Shown here: piece by piece, positions 14,201-50,979 of the stretch
Layout: each line of letters starts with the position of its first letter
How positions within the stretch are numbered: the first letter of the stretch is position 1
Assembly: GCF_040954835.1 (NCBI RefSeq)
Contig: NC_090711.1
Location: 6,083,501-6,147,500 of the forward strand
Direction of reading: 5' to 3'
Length of the DNA stretch: 64,000 nt
From: Lepisosteus oculatus
Lineage: Eukaryota; Chordata; Actinopteri; Semionotiformes; Lepisosteidae
Position numbers and translations under genes: made by a program
The notes under the pieces: model-generated
Databases searched by the model: none
Seen by the model: only the letters and a program-made list of their open reading frames with translations
What the model was told of the DNA's origin: nothing

Positions 14201-17200
14201 ATCTTATTCTGAAGTCGGGGCTAAAACCAAGCATTATGCATTGTTTAGTCCATAAGAGTGTTGCAGCTTTTAAATCATGAGTTCTTGTGGAAGCAAGATG
14301 GCTTAGTGTAAGGAAGCACAGCTCACAAACAAAAGAGAATGGGCCAAATGCTCAAAGATCCAACAGCAATGCCTGCAGGGAGAGGAATCCAATTTCAAAG
14401 CAAAAGACACCTTTTGGGGCTTCAACCAAATGGGACACGAAGCATCCCACTGTCAGTGAGAAAGCAAGTGCAAAGTTCTGTTTTAAAAGAAAACACTGTT
14501 CAGCCTGCAGTGTTTTGGTACTATTAAGAGTCAGGATAACACAGGATGACTGAGAAACACTGCCATTGTCCTGCAGGCTGTCCTTCAAGCACTTAACTCA
14601 CACAGCATAATTAGTCTGTGGATATAATATCGCTCATTTGTAAAACTATGAACAGGAGCACGCTTCTAAAAAATGAATCATTGCTTGAGCTACTGTACCC
14701 TTTTCTGAAGGTTCTCTTTTCTGAAACTCCCTCAACATTGCACAGAAAGGAAGGTTTCTTAGTTTTATTGGGTCAACTCATTTTTATTAGAGAGACATTT
14801 CAATTTAACACCCACCAAATATGTACCATATGATTACAAATATACCACCCTTCCAGCTACTCAAAATCACAGCCATTGGGTCAGTATCTTTATGCTGTAA
14901 CAAATAAGAATAGCAAAGTGTCTGAAATTCTGATATAATTATATACAAATATCACATCATTATTAATCAAGTTCCTATCACACAAATTCAAAGTGTAGTA
15001 TTCAAAGGACATTATGCTTTTAGGACATATCCCATAAATAATCAATATTGTTTTCCTTGTTGAGTATGAATAATTAATGGACAGCCACTTGTTATAAAGA
15101 ATTAATAACAGAGGCATGGATATTCCAAGCCTCTCTTAAAAAAGATACATACTTTTACTCTCTTTACACTCCTTGTCATTTGAATATATCAGTCTCATGA
15201 AACCCTCTACATACAGTATTGGAAACTAGACAGTACAGCAGAGTCTTTTGGAGTCTCTGACAATAGTTTTTTTTACCTACAAATGAACCTCAGTATTTTA
15301 ACTGTAATACAATAGACCAAAAAAAACAATAAAATAAGGTTTGCAGGTATTTCTTACACACCAATATGAAAAATGAGCCCTAATATACTGAATGGGACTG
15401 AACTAAACCATCTATAAGCTGTGCTTATTAGATTTAGATTTTTATATAATATGTACTGTGCCTAAGAAGTGAACATTAGGTAGTGACTGGTTAATTAAAG
15501 CAGAGCATAAATACAATAATTTTTAACTGTTGCTTAATATTAAAAAATGGATTAGGGACATGGTGGGAATTAGGAAGAAGCTAAATATTGTGATCAAACC
15601 TGTGAACGCATTACTGACAGGTTGTCACCGTCACCGCAGTTGTTACTGTCCAACCAACTATATATGCGTGGATCGGCATCGCTAGAGGGTAAGACATGTC
15701 CTGGGCTGGTGTCCCCTCAAAGGTGGATGTCATGTCCTTTCTAGTCCAGTTTAACGCTACGAAAACAAGGATGAGCTCTGTCCCGACGAGCTGTTGGACG
15801 TCTCCTTTCATCGGTGTCTAAGACGTACATCCAGCCCCACTTTTTCCTCCCTTATTTAGCCAAATTCTAGTTTATTATTGAACGTATATTATAGAGAGAG
15901 AAATGTTTCCCCGTAAACTCTCTGTTCCAAGGTTAATAAAAAATACGGTAATGTTTTTATTGTACAGTATGTATGCCTTTCTGGAATTATTTACTTTCAT
16001 GTCAACTGGAAGGATATTTTGTCCGACTCCACCGGGCACTCGGGAATTAGCGCAGCCTTGTGACCTTAAGCAAACTTTTCATTTTGATTAGATAACGTCC
16101 TTGCGTTAAATATTTTCCCGTTAACTGAGTCCTCGGCAACCTTCCAGTTCTTTCTACGTGTAAAGAAAAGATTGTGTGGTAACAATGTCACTTTGGTACA
16201 GGCTATTATCTGCACATCGAGAGTTAATAGAACACACATTTGCAGTTTGGCAAACCCACCGACAGCTGGGAATGTTATTTGTAATTATATGAAAATGATT
16301 ACCAATTAAAAGGATAACGTTTTGGGTTTTAAATGCGTATGTGAATACAAAATAAAGAACAATTCAGATGTACAAATTTGTGTACTCATCTTTGAACTTA
16401 GTGTTTTAAAAATATTCTTCATAGAAGGTTGCAATTTTTACAGATCGGTATTGGCATCATTATCTTACTGTACAACTAAAACAATAAATAATATGAAACT
16501 ACATGTGGCTGCCCAAATAAGGTCAGATTAATACCTGTGAAGAGGGTTTAACATTTGTTATAGGCCTACTATAAAAAAAACGCTTTGAATGTGAAGATAT
16601 TGTACGTCTCCTTGGATAAGGGTGCCTTATAAGCAAATAATGGTTTTAAAAAGGCAGCTATTACATTTGACAAGGAATATGTTTACTAAAGAACTTCAAA
16701 GGCAGAAAAACTGAGACACTGTGATGCGTGAAACACCCACAAACAGCATATGGATATTTCATTGAAGAAACCCCGTGGGAAAGTTCGGCTTTGTTTTCGC
16801 TTTCCTTTTCAGCACCACAGTAGATCGCTACGGATTTCGCTTTGAGCCAATTTATAGCTCCCTCTCCACGTTTTTCTTGGGTTACGAAATCTGCTTGGTT
16901 GTGTTGTTTAAAAACCGCAAAGTCCCAGCAGGTTAAGTAATAGCTCGGTCAGCCGTTAAGCCAAGAAATTCTCAACAGTCAAAGACTTTACGTTATGATA
17001 AGTGAACCGCCGGTCACTGTAAATGGCCGTTTAATGTAAATATCATATTTATATATATATGCCATGTTTAAAAAGGGTATGGTTTAAAATAACCTTTATT
17101 AATCCACTCCCGTGAGATTAATGTTATGGTTGCAGGAATATTTATGTAAACTACTGGTACTAAGAGAAACATTATCTGACGTCTAATACTTGCTACAGTA

Positions 17201-17300
17201 TGTGCTGTATACATACTGTAGTCATTTGTGTCGGAGTTAGTTGTATGCTACTATGTAGCTACTGTACCATCACGCACTTTTGTTATGAGTTTATAGAAAA
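8200..17300. other. Non-coding DNA, no gene seen
   Basis: AT-rich sequence with short open frames only. A small direct duplication of 'atataaaaatggctttt' occurs at 10,632-10,665. A CpG-containing patch at 15,600-15,830 may be an old repeat but matches nothing I can name. If a minus-strand gene starts near 17.85 kb, this would be its long first intron. Confidence 0.45.
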
Positions 17301-18350
17301 CTAAATCGCAGACGAACATTGCCAGTACAGTTTTTCTAAAAAGCTACGCGTGAATTTCATAACGTACCCCGCCAAAGCAGATTATAAAAGAACTTTGCGA
17401 GAACAGCCAAGTCACTGTGAACCTTCGTGGTTAATAACAGCAAATGGAGGTGAAATGCGTTATAAACGGGCACTTCAGCGTGGTTAGTACGAAAACTGAC
17501 ACTAGCACAATCGGATGCAAAACAAACGGTTCAACTTTTCCAGCCCAGTCTGGGGCCAGAGCGTATAGTACTAATTAGTTCTTAACACAAAACCTTTGAG
17601 AAAGAAAAATAAAATACTGAGTAAAGTTATTGAACAATACATGTAATTATACCTTAACAATTACATCAAACAAAACACCTAGCGATTATATACATACCAT
17701 ATCTGATAATTTAAAGCTGTGTGTGAGCTTCTTCCACGATGTCCTAACTCAAAACATTGCAAATCAGTCTGGTCCCCCCCCCTAATTTTTAAAATGAAAA
17801 ATGTTTTACATCTTAAAAGCCACGGTCGAGTTTCTTACCGTCCACAGCCATTGTAGGTATCGCCCTGTCTTTGTAGCCGTGTTTGTTCAGCTATCTCCCA
17901 TGCTGTAGCGGCTCCGGAGCTGAGCCGGTTATGACTAGATAAGAGCGCAGCACTCCGCTGTGACGGCTCTGACCAGGTCGGTGCTGCTCCCCGGTTCCCT
18001 ATTCCCAGACTGATTGATCTCTCCTGCCTTTCCAGCTCCCCTTTCCTTTTTTTACACCCCCAGCCAGACGGAAATACATGAATGTAACTCCGCCCTAAAT
18101 ACCTGTCCGTCTAAACCGGTGCCCAGTGGTCATCTTGCCGGCTACCCGATTTGTAGATTTTGTTTTTTTGAGCGAAACACATCAACGCGTCAAGGAGGCA
18201 TAAGCACACGGAACGCTGCTGTATCCGCAGCCAAAAGCAAGAAGGCGCTAGTCGTGCAAAGATTTAGAGTTTATCCGTGGCAAATATTCCTAGTTAGTGG
18301 AGTTCCGTTCTCTCCAATGTTTTGGATTGATAGAAAGGTCTGCATACAGT
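17300..18350 (-). promoter_or_regulatory. CpG-containing promoter-like region of a minus-strand gene
   Basis: CpG dinucleotides are frequent here relative to flanking DNA, notably at 17,870-17,970 and 18,080-18,260. The block sits directly upstream, on the minus strand, of the short ATG-bearing candidate exon at 17,839-17,851. No TATA box at a convincing spacing was found. Promoter assignment is inference. Confidence 0.35.
17839..17851 (-). CDS. Candidate first coding exon (Met-Ala-Val-Asp-) of an unidentified minus-strand gene
   Basis: Read on the minus strand, an ATG in strong Kozak context (A at -3, G at +4) encodes Met-Ala-Val-Asp. One base into the next codon the frame meets a consensus donor, GTAAGAAA, so the exon would end in phase 1. 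A very short first coding exon with a CpG-containing upstream block is a common vertebrate 5' gene arrangement. I could not identify a downstream exon between positions 1 and 17,838, so the product is unknown; the rest may lie left of the window. Chance occurrence of an ATG beside a donor cannot be excluded. Confidence 0.3.
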
Positions 18351-18399
18351 AGCGTGTGGGATGTGTCAAGACATACAAAAATATCCCATAAAATCACAT

Positions 18400-21300
18400 T
18401 TCAGTACGCGCTATGAATTTGTACAGGCCGATCTTGAAATCAAATCTTTTTCGCAATTGTTGTTTAAACAATCTGTCACAATAAATATTTAAGTAGTTTT
18501 TTATCATCTTCTCGATGCTTTTACTATATTTTCTGGACTTCAAATTCAGAGAAAAAAACTGTGCACTGTAAGCATTTTTCAGAATTATTATAGTTTAGTC
18601 GTCCAGGACTCACATTATCTATGGACGGTTTCATGTAATAGAAAACGACATACTTTAAATTGTGAATATGTGTCCTTCTAACGTAGGTCGTTAGACTTAT
18701 TTTTAACGATTTTACTACTTCTAATTTTAAGATAATCATTTTCTTGGGTCCTTCTTAGTTAATGGACTGCTAGTGTGCTTCACAATCACTAAATCCGAAA
18801 TACTTTTACATGTGTTTGAATTACGTTGTTTGAAGGCCACAGATTCTGGTGTGAATTAATACATCAGAAAAAGATATATATGTGCCTTCTGCAAAACTTT
18901 GACAAATTGAATTGTTTTTAATTTTTAATTCCATCACACAATGTTCTGTTACTTGATGAATATTAAATATTGGTGAATTAAACATGAATGCTGGGAGTTT
19001 TAATTGAGCCTGGGGAACATATTGGAAAGTAAAATGTAAAATGGAGTCAGGGGAGTAAGTCACAAGCACATAAAAAGCACATTGTCTGTGATTCGCTGTC
19101 TGAAGAATTTGATTATCTACGTGCTGCTTTACAGTATGTTATCTTACAAATTAAACAAATTAGAACCTTGGTTGAATACTAATATTTCAAGGTCCAAATT
19201 GCAATTATACATGAATAAGGAATACAAATATAAATTCCACTGCATGTTGGTTGTGAGCTTATTTTTACGGAACACCATGCTTTTTCTTCTTCTGAGATAA
19301 AGGATCTTCTTTTAATCCTTCCCCTCCCCCGTACCTCCTTAAGGGGCAACCGTGTGGGACATCAAAGCAACGAGTAGGAGACAGGTTCACAACTGCAGAA
19401 ATCCAGAAACACTGTGTGTCCCAGGTAGACACTGGTTTGGGAATTCATGCATACCATTGTTCATTCTCATCTCCCTGAATACTGTAAGCTCATTGCTATC
19501 CAATCAGAGCTATTTTTGGATGCTTTGGAAACCATGTGATTACAGACTATAACTGTGTTAGAGGTAACTCTCACATGTGCAAATATGAAAGAGATTTCTA
19601 TGAAGGTGGGCAGATGGGGAAAGGTACTTTAAAAGAATTTAGCAACAGCTAACAGATTCTCAGCCAGCATAGCAGTGTTTTTCTTGTCTTGTTTCATTTG
19701 GTCATTAGAAAATCAATTTAGAGAAACTGATGTATATTACAAGGCAAATGCCAACAAAGAGGTAAATTCACCTTGCTTAAATTAAACACCCATAGTTGCA
19801 AAACTAATCCTTGTGCGGAAGTGTGCAGCACTAATTATGTAAATTCAACGAATATCCACATGAAACAGAGTTTTTTAAGTCCATTGATATGTGTGACCAC
19901 CAGTCGCATTGGACAGATAAAAAATAAATGGTGTTTAACGGAACTTTTAACACAAGTCAAACAGATTGTTTCACCCAAGCCAGTAATTAAAATTTTACTG
20001 CATTGTGTTCCTTTATAGGCTCACAGTTCATGCCTGGGACTTGTATTTCCATGGCAACATTAAAATGCGGAAAGCACTGTATTCAACAGGACATACTAAA
20101 GCCATTGATCTTATTTTACATTTTACACATTCAGTAGAAAGCCTGATTTGGCAGTCACGTTTCCAGCCAGTTGTTTCTGAGGTTAGAATATGTCATGCTC
20201 AGCTTTCCTGATTTTCACTCCTTTGATGGAGCCAACTTCACACTCATTTCAAATACACCCTCTGTTTATCTGTCACACAGATTGCAGAGAGCCCAGCATG
20301 GTCTGTATGCTGCTTATTTGAAGGCAATGATCCAACACTGGATTAGGTGAACGCAAACCATACCCAGAGGAAGTTCCAGATCTGTTATAGCCCTTGACAA
20401 TAGACCAAGAAGCACTACTGCTCGTAAAGTCTTTATTTTCTGGAGTGCTAGAGCATGCTAGAGTCATGAAAATGTATTTCAATGGCAGATCTTATCAGTG
20501 GCTGTCATCATCTAAGGAACAAGTGGCAGTATATTTCAGATATAATAATGTGCGTTAAAGGTTGGGCACCTAACAGTATTAGGTCATCATTAACAGGTTT
20601 AACAGATCTCAGCTCACCACCTAATGGAAGGGTTTCGCTGGGATCTATTTTAATTCATTATATAACTAAAGATCAGCAACGCAGAGAAACAGATTTTTTA
20701 CCCATAATTCCTTCAGTAATTCAAATACATGCAGACCTTCTCTGTTCATTTAAACGAATGGAATTTCTTCTTTGCCTTTTTACCACAAGGATGTCATACC
20801 AAGACACATTTATAAAGCACATTCTTGAAACTGACAGTGTGGGAAACGAGAAACATTTTTGTGTGTGTGTGCAGTTACAGCCAAGATGATTTGGCAGACA
20901 ACATTACGTCTCGTTCAAGCATTTGTTTTTGCTCTTGCCCTGGGGATATTTTCTGACACCATTCTCCACAAATCTGCTCCAGCTCCTAAGTAATTGAAGA
21001 ATGCCATCTTTTCAGAATTTTGATCCAGCTCGATTGAATCCATGACTGACAGAGTCAATCTATTCAATCTACTGTACTTAACGTTATAGAGAAATTAACA
21101 TATTTTTATGTTTTAAATTGACATTAAAGCAAATAATGGCATTTAGCTTGGCAGTACAATGTAGTTGTAGTGTATTGTGCCAATATCAGCTCTGTAATCA
21201 GATTTATTTTAACAGCCAGGTACGTACTAAAACAAAATTACAAAGACAATCAACTGACAGTGTCAGAAAATTAGTTTTAAAAATAAATCTGGTGAGGATT

Positions 21301-22430
21301 TTCTATCTCTCTAAAATGGGTCACCCATCACTGAATATTTCAGATCTTAGATTTAGGAACCATTACACATGCAGTTTTCTCAGAGGGAACGGTGAGTTAG
21401 GAGCAGATCAAAGCAGTAGGAGAATGAAAAACAAAAGAAGTGCCTCTGGCCATTCTTTCTATAAAGGCCCAGGCCTACACAGGTTTGAAGACTCAGTGTT
21501 AGATGTTAAATAATGGAGTATAAAAAAGTTACCTGCTTGTACCTCTAGAAATGTCATTAACACCCCACAAAAGCATGGCTTGCAGTAAAAATGATTTGCA
21601 CAGCAAGATGAGATGTTACCTGTCAGAATGGCATCAGAATGGCCTGAAATCCAAGTGCTTTATCCAGGGACTAATGCTAAAGTTGAACAGACCTTAGTCA
21701 CTTTTGAACTGTGAAACCCCAATGTAGACTCAATTAAAAAGCCATCCCTGCTCATACCATAATATAGGCAGAGAGGCCTATAATCAAGGTATTCACCTAT
21801 AAAAATGTGTGCACTACAAAGCATTTTTCTTCACCAAAAAAGCTCAATGGAAATAGTATTTTCAAAACCTAGGTTGGCTGTTGATATAATGCATTTGTCT
21901 GTCTTTCTGGTATTTTAGAGCCAAAATTGCTATTTAACGTATTTTAATAAATGAGCATGCAGTTTCTCTCTCCAACATTTATTATTTCATACAACTATGC
22001 AGACTTGGTGCTTAATCATCGCTTTTCTGAAGCACCCAGTGCTGATTTGTCAGATTTCTGTTTAGGTCTAATCAGAGGTTTTTCAAAACCTAAAATAAAA
22101 ATACAAATTAAATACAATATTAACCAAGTCTCTGACCAACAGACAGCTGCATCTATAGTAGGATCATTTACCCTCACAGACCAAGGTGACCTCTGAGAGC
22201 TTTTAGAATTGTGACAAATGGGAGCAGTCCATAAAGTAATCACCTTGAATCCTATTCTTCATCTTGAGAGTAATGAAAACTTTAATGATGCTGCAATATT
22301 GCTTTTGCACTGTCAAATATGTATTTTTGTCAAAAACAAAAAGATAAATGTAATGGGTTTTCTGTCAATAAACATATTGCACACTTTTTTTAATAAGCGG
22401 ATAATAAATTACCCACATGGAGCTCCTGCG
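18400..22430. other. Intergenic non-coding DNA, no gene seen
   Basis: Several open frames of 70-135 codons occur on either strand, including one of 135 codons at 20,482-20,889, but none shows a recognisable domain or plausible exon structure. A short (GT)n tract lies at 20,860-20,872. Confidence 0.45.
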
Positions 22431-22439
22431 ATATTATGA

Positions 22440-22760
22440 TATGGCGGTTGAGGGACCGCCCTGTCAGACATTATTAACCAAGAAGAAGTGAAAGACAGCT
22501 CTTTCCTGAGAACAGCTTCATGCTTACCCTGCAGTTTTCGTTCACACGAGGCTCTGATTTGACAGGCAAAGAGCTCTTCTTGCCACATACAGCTTCCTGC
22601 CGAGACTAAATAGCTCTTGTCACTTTCCAGCTCCCATCTGGCATTACTCCGGACAATTTAGTGGGAGATGTTTTTGTTTTGCTTGGGGAGCCACAATTGG
22701 GAAATCTCCTTTCACACATTACTTGGTCTCAAAAGGCATCCATTTGGGATGGAATGATGG
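22440..22760. promoter_or_regulatory. Candidate conserved non-coding element
   Basis: About 300 bp of high-complexity sequence, starting at 'atggcggttgagggaccgcc', that contrasts with the AT-rich simple flanks. No frame stays open across it and no splice sites bracket it. I infer a possible enhancer from composition alone. Confidence 0.2.
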
Positions 22761-23671
22761 AAACCTATATCATTGTAGAAAGATTCATCCAGTGCTTAAT
22801 TGGTGGATTGTAATCATTATATAGTAAGGATCAGTGTGATCCTCAGTATAGTCCCGTGACATGGTGAGCTGACCTCGAACCTTGATTAAGCTTTAATGTC
22901 TCTCATTTGTTTTACAACTACAGCAATTCCTAACAAATGAAATCTATATTACACAAAAAATATTATTTCTTAAAGTGCTTATTTTCCTTTTATAACAATA
23001 AATTTATATTTTTTTACATGTAATATATATATATATGCAGTTTGAGGGTGCTTTATCAAAATTTAACACATTTTAAAGATACAAAGATATTTATTTCCAT
23101 CTATTTTATCCTTGTGTCAGAATAGCGGCTATATTTGTATCTTTCAGCTTGATGCAGGTATAATGCTAAATAATAAAGTGCATTCTACATGGCAGAAAAG
23201 AGCAATTAAGAACTCTACTTTCAATAGTTTTAAACTTTAAGTATACCCATACTGTAGTGTGCACTCATTCCTCTTGGTAGATCAATAAATCATAATTAAA
23301 CTCCACCAAACCTTTCAGTCAGCATGAATTAAATTGAATCATTGATCATGAAGGTTCAAGTTAAATCACCTTCATTTTAACTTAACCTGCACAAACTGCA
23401 ATGACATAAACATTGAAACAAACTTTAGTCTATTGAGCCCCTCTGTTATGTTACACATCTAGCATTTTTTGAAAGTGAATATTAGGATTGTTAGATTATA
23501 TACTGTACTTAGTGAGATTCCCGGCCCTTGTCATATTTAACTTAACATGTTCTTTATAAAATCACTGCCCAGTGATTTTTCCTAACCAGGTAGGGTGAAA
23601 AATGCATACTCTTGGTAAAGATAAGCCTTTCAAAGTTATTTAGATCAAAGATAAGACAATGCATTTTTCCA

Positions 23672-23703
23672 TTTCAGCATGGAATAAACCTATTACTTGT
23701 TCC
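23672..23703 (+). repeat. Fragment of a dispersed repeat shared with 34,277-34,309
   Basis: The block 'tttcagcatggaataaa' followed by 'ctattacttgttcc' occurs here and again at 34,277-34,309 with a single mismatch over 32 bases. At the second site it directly follows a fold-back repeat, so this is probably a solitary piece of the same element. Confidence 0.55.
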
Positions 23704-23899
23704 ATAAAGACAGATGACTTTTTTCACCTCCTTCTTTAAATGCTGTAACTAAATTAAATCAGATACAGTGAAAAGCAGTTTGTTAAAAACAGCAGTCAAC
23801 CAGAACTGAATATCTTTTTATCTTGAATCCTCTGTGCTAATCTCTAGTTGTTAACAATTATTCCAGCCACTGCATTCTCTTAGGTTAGGGGCTTTATGT

Positions 23900-24200
23900 A
23901 ATGTAATGTACTGAACCACAAAGGCTCTTTTCCAGGTGCAATACTCAGGGAAGGTTTTAGAGAAGACAAATTGCAGAAGCTAAAAATGACACTGGAACAC
24001 ATCAAAGAGGATTATTAGATCCTCAGGCAAGAACTTTGGTTCTTTTCTAGGGTCTGAGCCCCTGGGCCTAAAGAGATGATTAGTTTTCCATTTCTCTCCT
24101 TCCAGCTTCCCACCCCTTAGTGCTGCATTCATTTAATTTAAAGGAAGCCTTCCTGGGCTGCAGACGAGATATTTTCATAACAAGCTGCTTCAGACAGGGC
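23900..24200. promoter_or_regulatory. Candidate non-coding element with balanced composition
   Basis: A stretch of mixed composition between AT-rich flanks, containing 'ctaaagagatgattag' and 'cattcatttaatttaaagg', which resemble homeodomain-type cores. No open frame or splice sites. This is weak, texture-based inference. Confidence 0.15.
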
Positions 24201-27200
24201 AGTGCACACGAAGCAGGAGAAACTCATTTTGACATATTGCAATAACCCATTCAGGGGCTATAAAAATCATATTGTAAAACTAAGGATACAGCCAATCAAA
24301 ATGCATCAACACATTTTGATGGCTTCTCTGATTCTATTATATACACACACACAACATATAGATGTAATATATATATATATTTAGAATTTTGTGGTATCTC
24401 CATCCAGAACTGAATCAATAAAGACTGCAGATGATGATATACTGTGCATTTATACTATATACAGTATAGGTTTAATAGCATACTTAGACAGAAATGGCAT
24501 AGGGAATTTGTATTTTGTATTGCTTCCATTTCTTATTTGTGCTTCTGTTTACATGTATTATTAAACAGTAATTGTGAAGTAAGTTATTCTGAGGCTGCAG
24601 CAATGGTTACACTACTCGAAACATCACTGGCATCATCACTATGGTACATTTTAAAGTTACTTCAAGGTTTTCTTTTCTTGGGGATCACTGCAGTATGTCT
24701 ACAGAAAGACTTTCCCTCTCCTGGACTCCGTGTCGGACTGAGATGTTACCGATGATGTGATCAATCCACAAAAATGAATGCTTAAACCCCTAAAGAAATT
24801 AATTAGATATGAGCATCTTGTTTCATAAAAGAAAATTTAAAGTGCAACACAAAAAACAGGACAACAAACTGTAAAATGTAGGCAAAAGAATCAAATGTAT
24901 TATATTGACGTGTAACAGGCACCATATTTTGAAAAGGCAGTACTGTGTGAGACAAGTGAGTTTTAATATGAGCTCTGAGTATTTCATAGTCTTGATGCAA
25001 AGTAGGACAAAGCATTTTGCGATTCAAAGTCTTGTTAAGGGTGCAAAGAATAAATCTGCTTGGAGCACCATAAGAACATAGTTAGGGGTGTAATTCATCA
25101 GGACGGTAGAAATAATAAAGGGAAAGTTCCCTGGCATGGCCTATAAAGCAAGAACTATATCTTGAAGTCTATTCAACATTTAACATGAAGGCAGTGTGAA
25201 ACCTAGTCAGAACTCTGGGTACTGGGTTTTGAACATACTGTAGTGCCTTTAAAAAATGCAAAGGTCAGCTGAAAACAAAGTAACTTCAGCGTGTGCATTA
25301 ATCATAAATCATAAATATTAATAATAAATGTTCCAGGTACATTACCAGTCCCAGAGCAGATATTTTTAAGTATAGTATTACATACCTTTCTGGAATGAAT
25401 GTACATATAAATTATGGTCAAAACCATATATTGAATCACAGTCAAGTCAGATGGCTTCAAAGAAATCTTTTTCTATTACCTGAAAATGAAACGTCAAATT
25501 AATTCAACATATCAATGTTTCTATAAAGATTTACATTTTCAGAAATTGTAATAGATGTATTATAAAAGAATAAAGCTTTACTGTATATGTCTGTCTTTAT
25601 AAATACATCTGTCTTTATAGTCATTGGATTATAGCTTATAGTAAAACCAATGTAAAAAAACAATTTGCTAAGCAAAAATCTGAGTTTTAATAATAAATCT
25701 CTCCTACATGAATAAGAATTTATGTGAATGATGTTTAAAAGTAGAAAATACATGTGTTTTTCTTTACCCAGGATATATAACGAGTATAAGAACATTACAG
25801 ACTATATATTATGGGGGGAAAATATTATTCCTTAAATGTATTCTTCAATGTATTCATCCTTAAACGTTAAGCTTCGGTATGAATTCAGAACACAATAATA
25901 GAAGCTCACTGAACAAAAAAAAGGTTACTGACATTTGAGTATTCCAAAGAAAATGAGACTTTCAGAAGAAGCCACCCTAGTTTGTCAGATAACGCATGCC
26001 CCTTCTTAAATGCGAGAGACGCTCATTTTCTGAAATTAGTGAAAATTCAAGAAACTAAATTGTCGAGGGATGAACGATAAGTACAATGGAATTCAATCAC
26101 ACGCTAATCTTGTTTCTGAAATCCACATCATTGTCTATCCTGTACACTGGATTGGTAATGGCATAGACTCACGAAATTAAATTATCTCCCCTAGAACAAA
26201 GGTTACCTGAATGTCTCCTAAAAGTCTATAAAACTGAACACCTTGTCAACTGAGCCATATTCGTTGACATTAAGATAGGCTCCTCGCAATCGTTAGAAAG
26301 TGGAGCAAGGTGTCTAGTTCCATTACAGTGCAGGGCAGCAAAACACTCAACATGTAGCAAATGGAATTACAGCGGAGATTTGGATTGGCATTCTGGTTGA
26401 TGAGTTGGCCATGAACGAAGATTGCAGACTGATCTATTAAGTCCCGCAAAATACATGTCAAATAATTTAATCAAACAAGGGCCTCTTCCTCCCTTTTGTT
26501 TATAGGCTTGACAGACATGGAAATTATTTTCATTATCTCTCCGTCTCTCGTTTAAATCAGCATTCTAGTTCGTTTAAACATGCAACATTATGGCCTGCTA
26601 TACGAAGGATCATTTTATATTGTTCTGCTGCCCTCTAATGTTAATACATTGTGTGTGTTTGTGTGATAAACAGCTGTATAGTATCTGTATAGCATTTATA
26701 CAGTGCTTTACATATATGGGAGAACGTGCTTCATCTGACCACCTGGATGACGCGTGGTAGCCATTTTATCAGGCAGCCTCACTTCACAGGCAGGTCAGGT
26801 CTTAAGAGGTTCAACCTATTTTCGTTGCGAGTATCTCCTTTCAAAAAGATCGTTCCCCGTAAGAAACGCCAGTTTTAGCATCAAATAAAATTTCTATACA
26901 TGATTGTCATAAATAAAACTCTCTTTAATAATAAGATATTAAAATCGAGTGCTAAACATCAGTTAGATCCATATCTTCAGTCTATTGTTTGTTGTAAGAA
27001 TTATATAAATATCATGAATGCGATTTATATATATACCTTTTATTTTGTTAACTGAGTATTCTGTCTATAGAAGTCGTTTGGCTAAAGACACCTGACGAGT
27101 AATAGTAAAAAAAAGATCATTGTGAAAATGTAATTAACTTATAACAAATAAATAAAAGTATAAATATGTAAAGTAAGAGGGGTTTAGATGGTCAAACAAA

Positions 27201-27599
27201 ATCCCAAATCTGTAATTAGTAACAGGTAACAGTATACAGTATTAATCTACAGAAAACCAAGCAAAATCTAAGTACAAAAAGCAGGATGAACCAAATAGTA
27301 ATAATTAAACACCACACGCAACTGTTGGCATACCATTTCACTGTAAGAAATATAAAATATATTGGAAGATAAAAATAAAGTGTAATTATTGCTATTTCCA
27401 TTTTAAAACCAGTTAAACTGCTGTTACTTATATTTTATATGACAAAATTGACATTGGTTCTGTTGATCTGCAGTTCTGATCTTTATATTTCACATTGCAC
27501 CAAGAGTAACGTTTTTTACAACAACTGAAATCTTCAATTTGACTGTGTTTATTAATCTGTGAGATTTTACTGAGTAACATGTAGGCAAAGTTTAAACCC

Positions 27600-27600
<1 letters not shown>
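24200..27600. other. Intergenic DNA left of PRPF6, no gene seen
   Basis: AT-rich sequence with a short (CA)n tract at 24,343-24,353, an (AT)n tract at 24,366-24,380 and a microduplication of 'tctgtctttata' at 25,588-25,619. No exon-like reading was found. Confidence 0.5.
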
Positions 27601-50253
<22,653 letters not shown>

Positions 50254-50970
50254 ATCGCGCGCACCGACTCTGTTTATATAGAACCGAATGCTTTCCCATA
50301 GGTGTAGCAAACGGAGCATGCCCAAACTCTGAAAATCCGTTTCCTGTCATGCAAATGTAAACTGCACACTGTGTGTTTTTTTAAAAAAACAACAAATGCA
50401 TCTATAAAAAAAGTGAAAAGTTGTATTGTTTTGTCTTTTAAGGAATGATTACTATAAGTGCTGTTTCCTACTTATCACCCTTCGACCTCCCCTGGTTTTT
50501 TCTTCAGCAAAGGATTGATGTCCTATCTAGTGTCGCTGAACTGAAGCATCTTTTGGCCTGACAAAATATATTTATGTAATAATTCCTCTTTGTAAATATT
50601 GTGCGACCTTTGGGGTTTATATACAGATTTTATTTCTTTTTCTGTTTTATTTTGGATCTGGGACATAGACTACAGTTTGAAAGTGCTGGATTTATTTTAA
50701 ACTGTGACTGTATCCTATGTAGTGCGACAATGCATTTACCTCGGGAAGCCTTTGAGTGATATATTTTTGGTCAACAGTGAGCTTGGCAGTAATTGTAACT
50801 GCCTCCTACTGTATGTAAAAGTGTCCTGACTTGCTTACTTTGTTGAAAAGGGAGAAAACTGAATGGTAACTGTAAATGTATGAAGCTGACCTTTACTTGT
50901 AAGTTATTTTTCCATTAATCTTTTTAATTAAAGGAAAATGGATTAATAAAACTACTATTAACAAATGTCC
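50254..50970 (+). other. PRPF6: PRPF6 3' UTR and polyadenylation signals
   Basis: About 0.7 kb follows the stop codon without another open exon. An ATTAAA hexamer lies at 50,927-50,932 and AATAAA at 50,945-50,950, placing the likely cleavage site near 50,965-50,980. Further AATAAA-like strings near 51,030-51,090 could give longer forms. Confidence 0.6.
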
Positions 50971-50979
50971 CTACATAAT

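Noticed and set aside
15600-15830. CpG-containing patch with 'gggctggtgtcccctcaaag' as a SINE
   Set aside because: Only one short stretch resembles SINE body sequence and the flanking blocks do not follow, so I could not support it.
20482-20889. Plus-strand open frame of 135 codons in the left intergenic region
   Set aside because: No domain, no secretory or membrane pattern, no splice context, and composition like the surrounding non-coding DNA.
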